Shown piece after piece: positions 12,401 through 27,400 of a stretch of 64,000 nucleotides of DNA; the first letter of the stretch is position 1, and each line of letters starts with the position of its first letter. The position numbers and the translations under genes are program-made. Below the pieces are notes generated by a model. It was not told the origin of the DNA. It saw nothing but the letters and a program-made list of their open reading frames with translations, and did no database searches. The DNA lies in contig OY855904.1 in assembly GCA_963693305.1 (NCBI GenBank), positions 16,205,496-16,269,495 on the forward strand. Reading direction: 5' to 3'. The stretch comes from Meandrina meandrites. Its lineage: Eukaryota > Cnidaria > Anthozoa > Scleractinia > Meandrinidae.

Positions 12401-15400
12401 TTCAATGGAACTGAACGATGAGTACATCGTTACAAGTGAAGGTGAGATATGATTTAAGCACGACTAATAGTCTAATAGAAGCAAATCGAAATGTAATCAG
12501 ATTATCCTAAACAAGAAAACAACATACCTGATTTAGCGCGTCGTAGAGACTTTCGTAGAGACTTTCGAGGTTTAACAAAATTACTGTTCTTCCTGTCTCC
12601 ATGCAAACCTTGATACGGTTGATGTTGCGACAAATCTAAGACATTCAAAATTAAATCTCAGTTTCACAGCCGGCATGTGTTCGTTGTCAGTTACTTTTAA
12701 TTCATCAAGCTTTTTACCTGAGTGTATTCCTGGTCATTTGGAAAACTACTTCCAAAGATCACCACTGCATCATCGGCCGTTTTCAAGAGATGCTGCTGCA
12801 TGATTGGTAAGGCGGCGTAATTTTCCGTCAAAATCAGGAGGTAGCGGTTCTCACTAAAAAAGTAAGACGTTATTTTGGTTCGTCATAAACAGCAGTGGCC
12901 TTCTCTATTGTATAACAAGTTAATCGTTAGCAACAATTTGAAAGAAATAACATAAAAAGAAATTGAAAGAAATACCTGAAATTGGTGCGGTCTGCCACAT
13001 CTTCCCTTCCAAGACTTGCCTCGATCAATCTTATTGTTGTAGAGGTTTCTGCTACATCCTCCTCCTAGTAAGCCAAAGTATGTTTCGTTTAGAAACACCA
13101 ATAAGCCCTAACCAGTTGTACTCACCAACACTGAGAACCTCGATACTCAGAATCATAGAGAATTACACTGTCTAAATACTACTTCTTTATCGACTATCCA
13201 CTCGTTTAAGGCCCGTGATCTAAATGTCATGTCACGGTTGTTTGTTATTACATGTATGTATCATGACTTTATATAGACCGCGCGATTTCCAGAACAAAAG
13301 GTCTACTCACATCTGTTTCCTGATAGTAGCGTTTGAATATCTCCACAGGCTCTCCTTCAATTAGACCACCAAAGTTCCTCTTGATAGCGTGTTCCAGTTG
13401 ATGCCAACGAGGTCTTTCGCGAGATTTAGCAGCGATGGAATACACCATTTTGATGAGACTTATATGAGAAACAAAAGCAGATAAATCACCTATATGCAAA
13501 ACAACTAACAACTGAATTGAGCCAAAACATAGTTCAAATAGAGGGAAATTGTTATGAAGCCCGGCAAAGTTCTTTGTTTAAGGTTTTTGTTCGATATTTT
13601 GGTGGTTGACCGTGGTGGTTACGTGTGTTCGTGTAACTAACCAATAAACACATTGCGATTACGTAAGTCACGCATAATGTGTATGAGGGCAAATCAAAAG
13701 ATGTACACGGTCGTGGACCTTACAACCTAAATCTTGGCCTCTGTTTGCTCCTTTGATGTTTGCCGCGCTTCCAAACCATTTCCCTCTATTAACTTACAAT
13801 GGCCAAATTCAACAGTAAACAACTGAATTAGACAAGGTCATTGGAACATCCATTAATTCGCACCTGTAAAAGTCACGAAGACCGAAAAATTCCTCTTTGC
13901 CACATTTCCTCAACGTTGCAAAATTTTTCTGCTCCCTGTACAGTTCTGCATATCCATCGGCCAGTGGGGATATCAGAGACTGAATAAGATGTTTCACCTG
14001 TTTGTCCGTGGAACAAATCCCCCTGTAACATAAACGTTATAAAGGGAATACAATCAATGATAATATGTTGACTTTTTCCGTCCCAGAATACGGATCACAA
14101 GGAAGAGCTGTTCTGGGAATTTGCTGATACATCAAAACTATTAATTGTCAGCTCTGAGCTTAAAAATGTACTATTATTGTAAGGTGATTAACAAAAGCTG
14201 CGCAACTAAATCGTTAATCGATAAAAAAAATTAAAGAAAAAATTCGTCTTACTCACAATGCACTGTCTACCAGTTCTCCTACGTCTGGCACTCCACGCGA
14301 CAACATGATACCGCGGTTCATTTTAGCGGGATCTAGGGCCCAATTTGAGATGCCAATAAAAGCTACACGCTGAGCTTTCTCGTCAGTCTCAATGACGTCG
14401 TCAGCGGAAGTGACACCATCCTCAAGAAGCGGATGTAGGGTTTTCAGAGGCATAAGAGGAGAGTCCTCCGCCAGCCCAACCTCATCAAGGACGACAACTG
14501 ATACAAACTTGTCTGGGTTTTTACCTTCCTGTAGTTTGCTACACTGACGGAAGGTCGCCACGATACCCTCTGGGGTCGAAAGAGGACTGCACTGATATGA
14601 CGCCATGTGGACCTTAAATTCAAAGTGAATGTAATTTATAAACAGAAAAGCTTGAGGGAACGTCTTACACTAGATCTGGGCTCAAAAAAGAGCACCGACA
14701 ACAAGATGGAGGCAGCTTTAACCAGTAATGCTTGTTATAGAAAATAAAGTTAATATAAAACCAAATTTTGAAAACCGCTATATCGAACATATCCCAATGA
14801 ACTTCGTTACCTGCTTGAAGGTCTTGAAGAGCTCAGATCTGGCAGCATCTCCCTGCATGTTGTCGGCTACGACGGTCTTGGCCAGAGACTTGGAGCTGCC
14901 CGGTTTACCAACCACAAACAGTGGGATCCGGAGCTCAATACACACCACCATCATGAACACGTTCTCACTCAAGGCTGTATTTCTGGCAATGTTAGGGCCA
15001 AGTTCTAACTCGTTTAGCACTGCTCTCTGACAGCTAACAGTGACAAAAATGGGAAGGATGACATAATTTAATGCTATTAATGGCATAGAAACTGATTATC
15101 CCCATAAAGGCCATAAACGAAAGATAATGAAGATATCTGCTAGCACTTCAGATAGACTAGGAATAAGAAGTTGTCCTTTCGTGTTGTTTCCATTTTTACA
15201 TTTCGTTAATTCTATAACAAAGGGCCTGATGGTATTTTGAAATGGAAAAAAGGAACAATAACATTAGTTTGCAAACCTTGAAATTTCACGGAGGATCTGC
15301 TTCTGTCCACCAGGAAGTAAACATGGCGCTTTAAAGCTTTGTGCCACCACAGTGCGGTATTCCTCGCGCCGCTCCTGCAACTTGGCGTGATAACATACAC

Positions 15401-18400
15401 CAATGGCGAGCACCAAGGCACGAGTAATGGGATTTATCGGTTCCTGCGATGTAAGACATGATAGTTTTGAGATACGTATTCGCAGATTATTATGGCCGCG
15501 GTCATAAAAATACTTGTCAATCTGAAAAAACTAATACTGTCCGTTCGTAGACAAGGTAAGGCAATGCACTGTTCTTGTTATGTTTATTGCTGGTTGGATT
15601 CCATTCAATTTAATGTCTGCTTCGTCAAGGAACCTCCAAAAACTACCACGCCCAGTTAATGGCTCCTACAAAGTTACAATGTTTGAAGGGAAGAACACTT
15701 TCCTAAGGCTAGTGAAGAATATGATGTAAACAGTTGTTTGTTTTTGTCCCATGATATCACAGCTTTTTGCCTAATTTTAGCCACATCCTGAACACGAAAC
15801 GTCAACAGGCCTCAGAAGGCCAAAACATCTCTGTTGTTTCCAACACCCAGGTTCCACTTTGCAAGTTTAAGATTCATTTACTGCTTTTTCTTCTTCTGTT
15901 GCAATTTTTAACACTTCAACATGAATTAAAACTGTAGTAGCCAATTATGTTTGAAACTGCTTTAAACAATTTGTTACACGCTCATGAAGTGTTTCTTTCT
16001 TTGTGGGAGCATATAAAGGCATAATCACTTACGTCGTCATCATCATCTTCATCGACGTCATGACCTTCTTCTCTTCGTTGTTCAGTTATCACCTTTTTCA
16101 TCAGTCTACCCAGTGTGTCCACGTGGTTATAGAACCAAACCATCACTTGCATGGCCCTCTCAACATCACGAAGACTGACAAAGCTGCACTCATCCTTAAA
16201 TAGAAAGGCAAGGCCTTGCATCTCGTCACATTGTCTCGCAGAAGGCCAACGAAAACATTGACGTGAATGTTACTTTATAAATTACCCTAACTCGGACTAA
16301 AAATATTAAGATTTATAACATATTGACGAACATTAAAGTGTCCGGTAAAATCTAAGTGGAATAGGGTAGCTCACGAAACAAACATATAAACAAAGAAGAA
16401 GTTTCAAAAAAATAATCAGAGAAGTTCGTTGAGATAATACCCACCGATTGATCTCTCATATATTTCTGTGAAGCTGCTAAAACTTCCGCGACTTCCTTCA
16501 CCGTTGATGCGTCTCCAGGTAATTGGCCTTCATGAAGAATCTGATGAAAGTATAGAAAAAGAAAAACGTTAAATGCAAAACAAACGGCTGTTAGCGAGAA
16601 GAGGATAGGGGGGTAATGCTAGTAAACAATAATGATCTTTAGCTCTCCAAACTCTGAATAAAAGATGATTGGAACCAGGCGAATGAAGTCACACGAGACA
16701 ACAGAAAATCTTTGAATTAAGTAGATTGACTAACCCACAAACTTTGGAATTTACTTTCGCCGCTCTGCTGACTGAGCAACAAGGACCAGGCGGATTTTAC
16801 CTTGAGAAGAATATATTCTATCTACGACTATTGTATTCTACTCAATTTGCTTTCGTCTGTCCTCATACATGCAGCATGGTCACGGAGTAACGGAAGATCA
16901 GTTCGGGGAGTCGTGAGTTCAGATCACAACAAGTGCTTTTAGCCCGTGGAGTTTGAAATATATATATAATTATTAATGTTGCATTTTTAATCACCTAAGT
17001 ACTTACATAGCGGCTGACAATTTGATTTGTGTAAAGCCTCTCTACGTCGGGTTTCAGCTGACCAAAATCCCATATCAACGGGCGCATACTTCCTGGCAGG
17101 GCGTGCACGCGGTACACAAGATGACGTAATGGGATATGACCTGTTGGACGGGCATATATACAGGGTTAAATTTGCCTCAAGTAACTATACTAAAACCACC
17201 AGGCAATTATCAAATTCATAAACAAAAATAAACGTCATGCGTATGATCAGTCACTGCTTGTAAGAGTTTTTTGCCATTTTAATCCTCAAAGTTTGTTGTC
17301 AAAATGAACACAACAGGAACTATAATGTTTTGATGTAACATCAAATTTTCCTCAAAGAAGGAACTGTCCATTGTTTCATACCAAGGCGATCTTCTGATTC
17401 GTCTGTTTTCACGTGGTATCCGAGACCTGCTGACTCCAACTTATGGATCATGTCGTCGGTATGCCTACAAAGATAGCAATTCCACTGCCATCAGAAAAAT
17501 ACTTTCCTCGATTATTGCTATTATAACAAAAGTGCAGGTTCACAATGTGCTCGCTTCACACCAGCAACTCGGCGCCTTGTTTCTTCGCTGGGTGAAACAT
17601 TATTCTGTAACTTAATCTACAAGGTCACAACAAGCAGGGCAAAAAACATAAAAATTATATTCGCAGAACAAATATTCCCAATATTACTAAAACACCGTTT
17701 TGCTATTTTAATAGCGGCCCTGAGGCGGCTCCCATTGAGGCTGAATTCGAAAGTCAATGAATCTACAAAGTAACTCCATAAAAATCGTAACTAAACCAGT
17801 TTAAAACTTATGTGAGAGCGGACGCTAAATGTGTCACCTTCTGTAAGGATTACAGGCGGCAATAAACTGCAGCCTTTCAAGACCCTGTCCAATAGGTCGT
17901 CCATTGATTCTGCGGTCCACCATGACCTCCTTGATCATACTCAGTGCCTCAGTTGTGTTGGCCTCATCAAAGAACAGAACCGTGTCAATGTTCTTGTCTT
18001 GGTTTTGACGAGCCATTTCTTCTGCTTGGTTAACTTTCAGCTTGATGTCTTCGTATGTTGTACCACCATGAACCTTGTGAATAACAAAAAATAAAAATAA
18101 AAAAGACAAGTGGCAACGTTAAAAGCATTCTCAGAGCGTTCAAGTCTAAAAGTAGGTCATTATCGCACGTGACTTGACTTTTATTTGACTCTGCATCTAA
18201 ATACATTCCACGCGAACTTTGAGATATAAGTAATGACACTAACACCTCAAAAGCATAGACCTTTGGAAGTTCCGGGTCGTAGCCAAACTCTTTCACAGAT
18301 AGTTTTGGAAAGGTAACTTCAAACTCATGTCACGTGTAGTCCATCTACATCGGTAACTCAGTTTCTCACTTACAGTACACATGCCTATCACTAATAAGCA

Positions 18401-21400
18401 CTCAAAGTATTAAACGATTCCCGAAGTCTGCACAGTTCTGTTGTGTAAGAGAAAAATCCAAGATCGTTGCTTGATCTTCATAATTGAAAAGCTCAGTACT
18501 AACCTTAACCAGGAGCATGTTTCGTGGACCGTTCGGACCTGCTTGAAGGCCGCACATGTATCGGATTAAACGGGTCTTGCCACAGCCAGTCTCCCCCATC
18601 ACAATCACAGGAATATTGCACCTGATGATAAAAAAAGAACCGATAGTCAAGTAAATCGACATCATGCTGTACCAGATGTATGTGAGTAAAAATCTATTTA
18701 TCAAGGAAGCAAATAGCCTGCCAGCCTATTTTTCTACCTTGCAGGATTATCTATCACTTCATGTTTGGAAAACTTGACTGAAACAAATGACTCAGAAACT
18801 TCCCAATTTTGAGGAACAAATGCAGATATTGACTTACTTCCTTTACAATAAGGTAGTGCCGTTGAAGTAAACTTTATTAAGTAAAAGTTTTTAACTAAAA
18901 AGTAAATGTAAAACCCTAAAAAAATATAAACATGTTCGAATTTTAGAAATAAAAAAATATAACGAATTCGGTTATTCAGAAATTTGGGAATTCGCAAGCG
19001 ACGAAGGTTCTTATGATTTAAAGTGGCGGGTCAATCACCTATGAAACAGTAACAAAAAGATAAATATAATTACCAAGACATACCTAAATCTCATGTGAAT
19101 GGCCAGAATCTTCTTTACATTGTCTGTAGTGAGTTCATAGGCTCGGTCTGGATCATGTACCCAATGAACACCCATGACAGAACATAATCGATCTATCTTG
19201 TCCGCCCTGCAATAAGGTAAAGGAGGTTAATTGAAGAGACGTCCGCAGAGAGGAAAAGATCATCTTACAGCTTGAAGCCGTATCCCTTTATATTTTTATA
19301 GCTTTCTGGTCATATAACAATCAATAGCTGTTATTAAAGTTCTTAGCGGTTTGACATACAAACGAGGCGAAATGGTCATTCTGCATTGTTTTAACCGATG
19401 TGTTGACCCTTTCGCACCTTCTTAACAAAAGAATATATTATCGCACGCCCAATTGCGATCAACTATGGTTTGGTACCATATTCAAATCAGTGACAATGAA
19501 CCGAAAAGCACCTTTTATCCATCTTCAAAATTATTGCATCTAAATTACGAGAAACGCTCAATCCAAACCAAGGTAAAAATCACTCCATTGAAAACTGGGT
19601 TGTCTAATTCAGTTACTTACTTTTTCAAATTCTCCGTGTTTGTTGCAAAATCAACACGCTGGGCTTGAAGGCCATTACGCAGCTGTTTAGACATCAGACC
19701 TTTCTCCAAAATTTTCGCTGTTTGAGGGTCAACAAGGTCGCCACCGGAATTGATATAGAAACCAAGAAACGTCATAGTGATGTGGTCTTGGTTGAAGAAC
19801 AGGTATGGATGAGGGCTGAATGACAAAATCACAAATACAATGACTGTGAGATTGGTGTTGCTGTAGTAGTTGTCCCTGATACCTCTTTAAATTACTTCAC
19901 TGCCTTTTGTACTTCATTGGTGTTTTCCACTTCGTTTACAATTAGGGAAGGTTGCCTCCAGTTTCAGGTAAGGTTGCGTAGAGATTAAGTCCCACGCACG
20001 AAACGAGAGATTGCATTTTGACGCTCGGCCAGTTCACAACAATTCTTTTAAAACAAACTTAAAACTGTTGTTTGCTAAACAGCTCTTTCTCTTTCTTTCA
20101 AAGAATCTCCATTTGAGTTTTCTCATCTGCAAAAGTCATTTGCAGGGTTTCTAGTAACTTGATTTAAGCTATAACCTTGTATTCAAATGAAGACATGATG
20201 GACTAGCTTAAATGAAGACAATTCGGTGCCTTTAGAGCATCGTACCATGTGAAAAGTAAGGACAAAGAAAATGACATTTAAAATTTTTACTAATGTGACA
20301 TCTGAGCAGACAACAAAATCAAAGGGTCCTCACCTGCTCTCCCAGCTTCTCCTTAGCTGAAATTGTTCGATCTCCCTTCGTTCAAGTTCCGCATTATCGT
20401 CCGTAAAAAATACAGTGTTCTCTTCGGTTAAAGACGGAGTGGCAAAGTCCTGCAAGGAAACAAGGACATTCTCATCAAAATAAATACCAACACCAAACTT
20501 GTGCACAAAGCTGAAACTTACAAGTAATTTACAGGGAACCTTTTAAGTTGTTATTGGGACGTGGGATCTCGGGGGGGGGGGGGGGGGGGGCACTCCCTTA
20601 TAAGGGCTTAATGGGGACATGCGGCCCGACAGGGTATGGTTTTCAGGATTTTTTGTCTTGAACGGAGTATCTTTACATCGGCCAGTGTCTTAAACAGAAT
20701 AAGCATATATGTATATTTATACAAATTTTGCCATAGGCTGAATTTTTGCAAGTCATTCCTTAGTGTTGACTTCTGTTGACTTTGGTATTCACACCAAGCT
20801 TAATTTTTGATAGCTTTTGATACCCCGTCTAAGACATTTAATGTCTTAGACGGAGTATGAAAAATCGGCATTCTTTCTTAAACAGGGTAGGAAAATCAGA
20901 GATTCGTGTCTTAAACAGGGTCAGGATTTGGGCAGCAGGGCCGCACCTCCCGAGATTCTGTCAAGCCCCCCCCCCCCCCCCCGGGCGTGGGATAAGGTAA
21001 CAATTCATTAACATAAGGCCACTGGGCTGGCTAGTTAAATGACGTTAAGACAAACACCTATTACAGCACATCTGAATGCTGTATGAATGAACGGAGCTCC
21101 ACATAGTCGAGATTACATATCCCTGTGTAAACCCTAATTCAGCCGTAAAGAAGGTGTAACACAATTTGTTATTTTCTTTTTATTTGTTTATAATAACGAC
21201 GTAAGGGCGAAAGCAGTAAAGCTCGAACCTCTCAGCGTTAAAAAAAAATAGACAAAAATATCGTCCAACGGTAATACCCGGGTGAGCGTATTATGGGGTC
21301 AAAGTCTTGCAGATTGTATAAAGCTTACCCTCGACATTTGTATCATGAAACGCACGACGAATGAGCGGAAACCTTCAAGATTCAGCACATTGGGTCCTGC

Positions 21401-24400
21401 TAGAACAGCTCTCATCAGCTGCATGTCACAAAAGAAACTCTGTTCACAGTCTCTGAGCTGGGAGTTCAGAAAACTCACAAAGTGACGAATTTCTGACCAG
21501 GAGGGATCAGGAATCCCGCAGTTTCTGAGTGAATAATTGAGGAAGACCTAATTATAACCTGCTTAACAGTTTAGATTTTATTAGCTGCCGTCACCGTTAC
21601 TTGTTTCTTCATCTAAACAATTCCTGTAAGAAAAACGAACACTAAAACCATCTTTAAAGAAATTTTACGCTAAGATAAGTTATACGATTAAAAAACTGCG
21701 TTTTCAAGCCTCTGAGGGAAATATTTGCAAACTGAAACCTTATGATAGGGATATTAATGGTCTTCAGATTACATGTACAGTGAATGAACTGGATTAGCAG
21801 TTGGGAAATATTGAGAGAAGTATGGATGACCTATGATGATTCCATTGAATCGTTTACCTTTCAACCACCATTGTTTTGGAAAAGGGAACTACCAACAAGC
21901 AAAGTTCACCATTTTCTTGGACATTAAGTTTGTCTCCTCATGTGCATTAGTCAATTGTAATACAGCAGCAATGTCTACACCCTGAAATACCTACTAACTG
22001 ATATGTGAACAGGGCACCAGTCAAGATGGTGTGATGTAGAAGCTCCTTCAAAGTATCAACTTCACCAACCTGAGTAAGAGCATGAGGCATGCTTTTCGGT
22101 CTTCGTCAACACTCCCGGGTGAAAAGGTGAAGTTGTCCAGACTTTTTCCTTCATTTGACAGTTTGAGATATTGATAAACCCTCTGGCAAGGTGCGTTTCT
22201 AAACTCTTTGACATCAAACATAGGATTTAAGTCGTTTGGACCTGTAAAACAAATTACGAATAAACTATCAAGCACCAAGATCTGCAACATAATTGACACG
22301 TAAATCTGCATACCTGGATTTTCTGCTAAACGGCATTGAACAGTTCTTGGAGTTTCACACTCAATGGTGGGTAACAGATCGTAGAATGGTCGCTTAGACA
22401 TAAACGACCTCCCTGAATGCCTCTGAAAAATTAAATATTGCATATCATAAGAAAATTATGTTATGAATACAAAAAAAAGCAAGACGAAAAGAGTCCAAAA
22501 CCATCTTCCACCATCTCCAGAAAACTAGTGACCATAACTATTTCCTTCTGGACTTCTCAACTCACCCCTTGGCTTTCAGCCTCTTCTTCTCTTGTGAACC
22601 CCATAGGAAGGGGAGCAGCCGTTGTAATCTCAATGACATACAAGTCTGTGCTCCGCCTTCTCCACACTCTTCCCATCTTGTCACAAAGACAACCAAGGAC
22701 AAGTAAGTTAAAAAGAAGGGTGTCCAACCCGCGTCTCATCTGTAAACAAGGCATGGTATTAACAAAAGACTGCCTAGCTCGGATGGCTTGTGGCGTTGTG
22801 ATATCAACATGAAACTAAGCAGAACGCTTTGGAAGAAAGGTGTTCAATGAACGTCTTGTTTATAAATGGCTTGGCATTGTGGATGAGACATTTTAAGTTC
22901 GGACAAAAGTCATGTTTTTGTGCTTTTCATATTCATAAGTAAACCTCTTAGGTAACGTAATCCATAAATAAATACCGCAATAACATTTACTTAAAACTGA
23001 TACTTTCACACGCCCCAAAACATTAAATGTCATAACATAATTTAGGTTCGTTTTAATCATAATCAAGTGATCGAGTTTTAATTCTCAGTCCCGTTGCTTT
23101 TTGTCACTTACCGAAGGCGAAACATCCAAATGAAATACACGAGACAATGGTACATTGGCTTTCACCGCATGTGGCAAAAGTGAATCTACAAGCATGGAAG
23201 AGTCTGTGGAGTTCCCGTGGAGTGGAACCGTGACGTTCAAGGATATGTTGGAGTCTTGTCTGCGCAAATTTGTCAAAACCATGTCGTTGTTTATTAGGTT
23301 AGGAAGCTGATCTGTAAGACGACGAACAAACAGTGTCTTTCCCAAACCTCCTCGCTTTGATGAGACGACTCGAACACAGAGCCTAAACAGAATACAATTA
23401 ATTAGCTGTTAAGATCTCCACTTGCCTTATGTCACACTGAGGTCATGAAAGAAATATGCAATAATGAGATTTCCATATTATTCCAATTATTCTAAATTGT
23501 AAAGGCAAAACCTACTTTTGTGGATCCAAGGATCCAGCTGTAGTCCAGGTAATCTTACTGCTGTTAATGTATCCATACTGCGAGGGAGGGGCGTGAAACT
23601 GATACTTGAGGTAGCTTTTAAGGTCATCTGGCGAAGGACAAGGTGGAGCAGCAACCCGATACTGATCAAGGGCTGCCACTACATTGGCACGGTCCTCGTT
23701 CTCGCTACTACAGATTACCACCAGGCCATAGTCTGAAAAGTAATAAAAATGACGTTATTAGGTATCGTTCTACAGTAAAATTGTCTAGCCTTAAAAGAAT
23801 TATGTATCGCAAGGAATTTCGTGTAAATTCAGTTGTACTCACGTTCTCCAGTCTTGCCTGCGAGCCCCTGTGTCACTACACTGAGCATGTCCACTGCCTG
23901 TTTGCTGACAGAGAAGTCTAATAGATCGGCATAAACAAGGCAATAAAATTGGCCTTCCACGTCACCTGTGGCTCGTCTCCATAACAATTCGATCTACATC
24001 CAACCCAAAAAATAAATACGATTAATTTCAACATCTTTTAAAAAGGAAAATGAATGGGTGCCGGCGTCTTATGCTGAGGGTCAACCTGCAAGAAATTACC
24101 ATCCATCTTCGGCGTAATAATTTTCCTACTTGGAGTTGAGTGCCAGCCTCTTAAGCCACTAAGTTCTGCCAAGGTTTCAATTTACTTGTAACTTAAAAAC
24201 ATTTCTCTGATGGTTACCTCCTCTGTGGTGGTTTCAGGAGTACAAATAAGCACCTCTTCGTGGCTCGGTAGAGGCTGCTTCTTGTCATGCATATACAATG
24301 CGAGGACGGTAGCAAGGACATCATCTGCCAAAGAAGGGGTACCAAGATGAATACATGTACATCAGCTTCTACTAAACTTATGTCCTTAGTTCCCTAAGAA

Positions 24401-27400
24401 TACCAGCCTCCTAATTTACTGCATTGTTTTTACTCGCATTTTAAGTTACATTCTGCGTTGCCTGGAGTACTAAAGTTAACCTGATATTCTTGTTCATTAT
24501 AAAACCGATTAAGATAACACCACGTATTTTACTAGCCAATAATTTCGAATTTTATGTGTTCGTGTTTGAGTTTCGTTAGCTGACAATCTTGCTACCTTTG
24601 GGAACAAGCATGAGGTTAGGTCGTCCTTTTTTCAAGAAGCCCGGAAAGGTGCGAGGTTTTGTTCTTTTACCTGCAAGTTAAGCAAACATGTGTCAAAATC
24701 GTAGAACCTTGTTTTACATAAACTGATACCTCGAAGCAATTGTGACTTAAATAAAAGGTTCTCAGGCATGAAATACGAAAGGATGGAAGCGTAAAAATAC
24801 AAATCGATCGCTATATACACTTGTAGCAAATTGCACAATAAAAGTCACAAACGCGCGTTATCTTACTGAATGTTCTGCAAGACAGGTAAAATAGTAATGA
24901 AGATCAACAATTGACTAAACGCAACTGCCAAACTCTTTGCGATGGCCGCATGTTAAACATTACAATTCCAAGCTTAAACCCCTAAGGGACTACGAAAAAT
25001 AACAGTCAAGCGTCGCATAGTACTTGGTATACAGTATTAATTGATGAATTTCAATCCACCTCTTTACTTAAGAGCTGATCAGGTCAAGTAACTATATCAT
25101 TCCTACCCTTTACTGACAGCTCTCGAAGGATGTTCCCCAGTTGAGCAAACGTAAGATACTCGCTGATCTCTGCCTCGTTATCATCGTCTTTGCTTTTCCC
25201 CTGGTCTGTGGTGTTTTCAGGGAGCTTGGATGGCAATTCCAGTAACTTGTCTGACTCTGTTACGGTTGCACTAAAAACCAATGTCAAATAACATCGATCC
25301 AGGATTTAGAAATCCATATTTCTCAAGGACATAAGTTGGCACAGAGACAACAACATCAACAACAACAAACAAACTTTATTGTAGTCCAGAGTGCACAAAT
25401 AGTATTTACAATTTAATAGCTAAATGATAGGGGTACTTGCTACCTGAAATAGGAGACAACTAGACAACTTATAGCAAATAATGGGCAAATATGCATTTAT
25501 TCTGCGACGTATTCATCGTCGCCATAGGTTAAATGGCACATCATGAAACTAATAAGAACTAAACACAGCTAACGCAAAACGTAACATGGTTGTTTTAAAA
25601 TACCGACATTTAGGGCATCATTATCATTAGGTTTTTGCATTAGCATTAGGTTTTGTCCTTTTTATTGTATCTTAGATTTTAATGTATTTTAAGGTTTGAC
25701 ATTTATTTTCTCAGAGGACCCTCCTGAAAACCACCTCTAGGTGATTGGAGGCCTCCTCTTAAAATATTATGTATTGTTATTTATTATTTTATTATTATTT
25801 GTCATCAACACATGACGACAAAACGTTTCATCCCATACCTTTTATCCTCTGCTTGTATTTCATCAAGCTCTCTGTCTGAGAAAATTTCTTGCACAATAAT
25901 GGGGTTTTGCCTCGCCTCTTTGTAAAGCGCCTCGATGTCTGCTTCGTCGGCTTCTTCTAGACACCACAACAGCAAGTCGTCTTCATCTGCATCAACACCT
26001 AGACTTGCCAAAGCCGCTAAGGGAACCTGTTCTGAGTAACCATCATCTGAAGCTGCATTCAGAAAACTTTGGATCTTTGAGGTGTCTTTCGGCTTCGGCT
26101 TCTTAATGGAAGCGGCTTGTACTTGAGACGTGCTGCCTACCGTCGAGGGGCTCATACTAACGTAGTTGTTGTTATCAAATACTGACCTGTGAGTACTGAA
26201 CTCGGCTTCTGAAGGAACCTGAGTAAATGATGGCAGATTGGTGCTTCCTTTTGTGTTGTCTAATAGGTCCGTGTCTTTAAAAGCACGCTGTATTGCCGAT
26301 TTCAACTGCTCGGTGTCCAAATTTGGACGAACATCTTCCAGCAAAGTAAGAACCTGAAGGTTGCTTACAAGTAGGTCGTTGCTGTGGCAAACTGCGGCCA
26401 TTTCCTTCCTTAGTAGCATCAACTGCTGAGTGGTATAAAAGTTCAACTCCCGATACTCCTTTCGTGCAACACTGACCTTGTTCTTCCAGTTTAAGAAACA
26501 ATTCTCCATGGATGTGCTTTCAGCTGCCAGCTCCTCCGCGACGGATTCGCCTTCAAGTTGATCGTTACAACAGTCAAATCGTTTATTCCATTGCAAGCGA
26601 TGAACAAAACCAGATTCCGAGAGGTTTATGTATGCCGTGGCAAGACGCATGACGCCCTCAAGGTTCTGCAATTTCAAAATGAACAATTATTGTAAAAGGA
26701 GCAAATCCAAATTAATTCACGGGCTTTTCACATAACGACCTTTCAAAATCTACCCAGTCAGTTAAGTATGATTCCCAGCTTACTCAACTAGCTTCGTTTT
26801 AACTTGCCTTTACAAATTGTTCAACCTCATCCTTTCCCTTTTCAGCTTTCCCTGCAATCAACATCAATTTACTCTGTAAATCTTTCAATTCATCAATAGA
26901 GTATTGTCTGGTCTGCATTTCTTCGCTTCCCTCTTTTGTGGGAACTGTCAGTTGGATCACATCATTAAATGACAGTCGTCTTCCTTGCTCTGTAGATGGG
27001 CCACCCTTTGTGTCCAAGTGACCCACAACGTACACACCACTGGAGTTGATAGTTTTAGCTTGTACCAAGGACGTCATGGCAACTGATCCATGAGACTCTT
27101 TGACGGTCTTAAGCCACTCCAGGTGCCTGCTGGTGTCATACTACGAGCAAAATAAAAACCGCCAAATGTGTTTATTTGTGTCTTTCAGTGCTGATGGTGA
27201 AAACAGTCGCTAGATAAAGTGATGGAATACGGAAAACATCAAAATAAAAAAGCCACACAAAAATTAACAGTGAAACTTGTTGTTTACAAGTAATTTCATC
27301 CTGTTATATAGTTTTCAAAATCTACACTACAATATAAAAACATAATTTATTTATATAAAATATATGTAATTTGTAAAAAAGAAAACATTGCTGAGGAATT

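Noticed and set aside
20568..20985. Repeated words suggested a CRISPR-like array
   Set aside because: Irregular spacing, transposon-like ends and target duplication in a eukaryotic intron.
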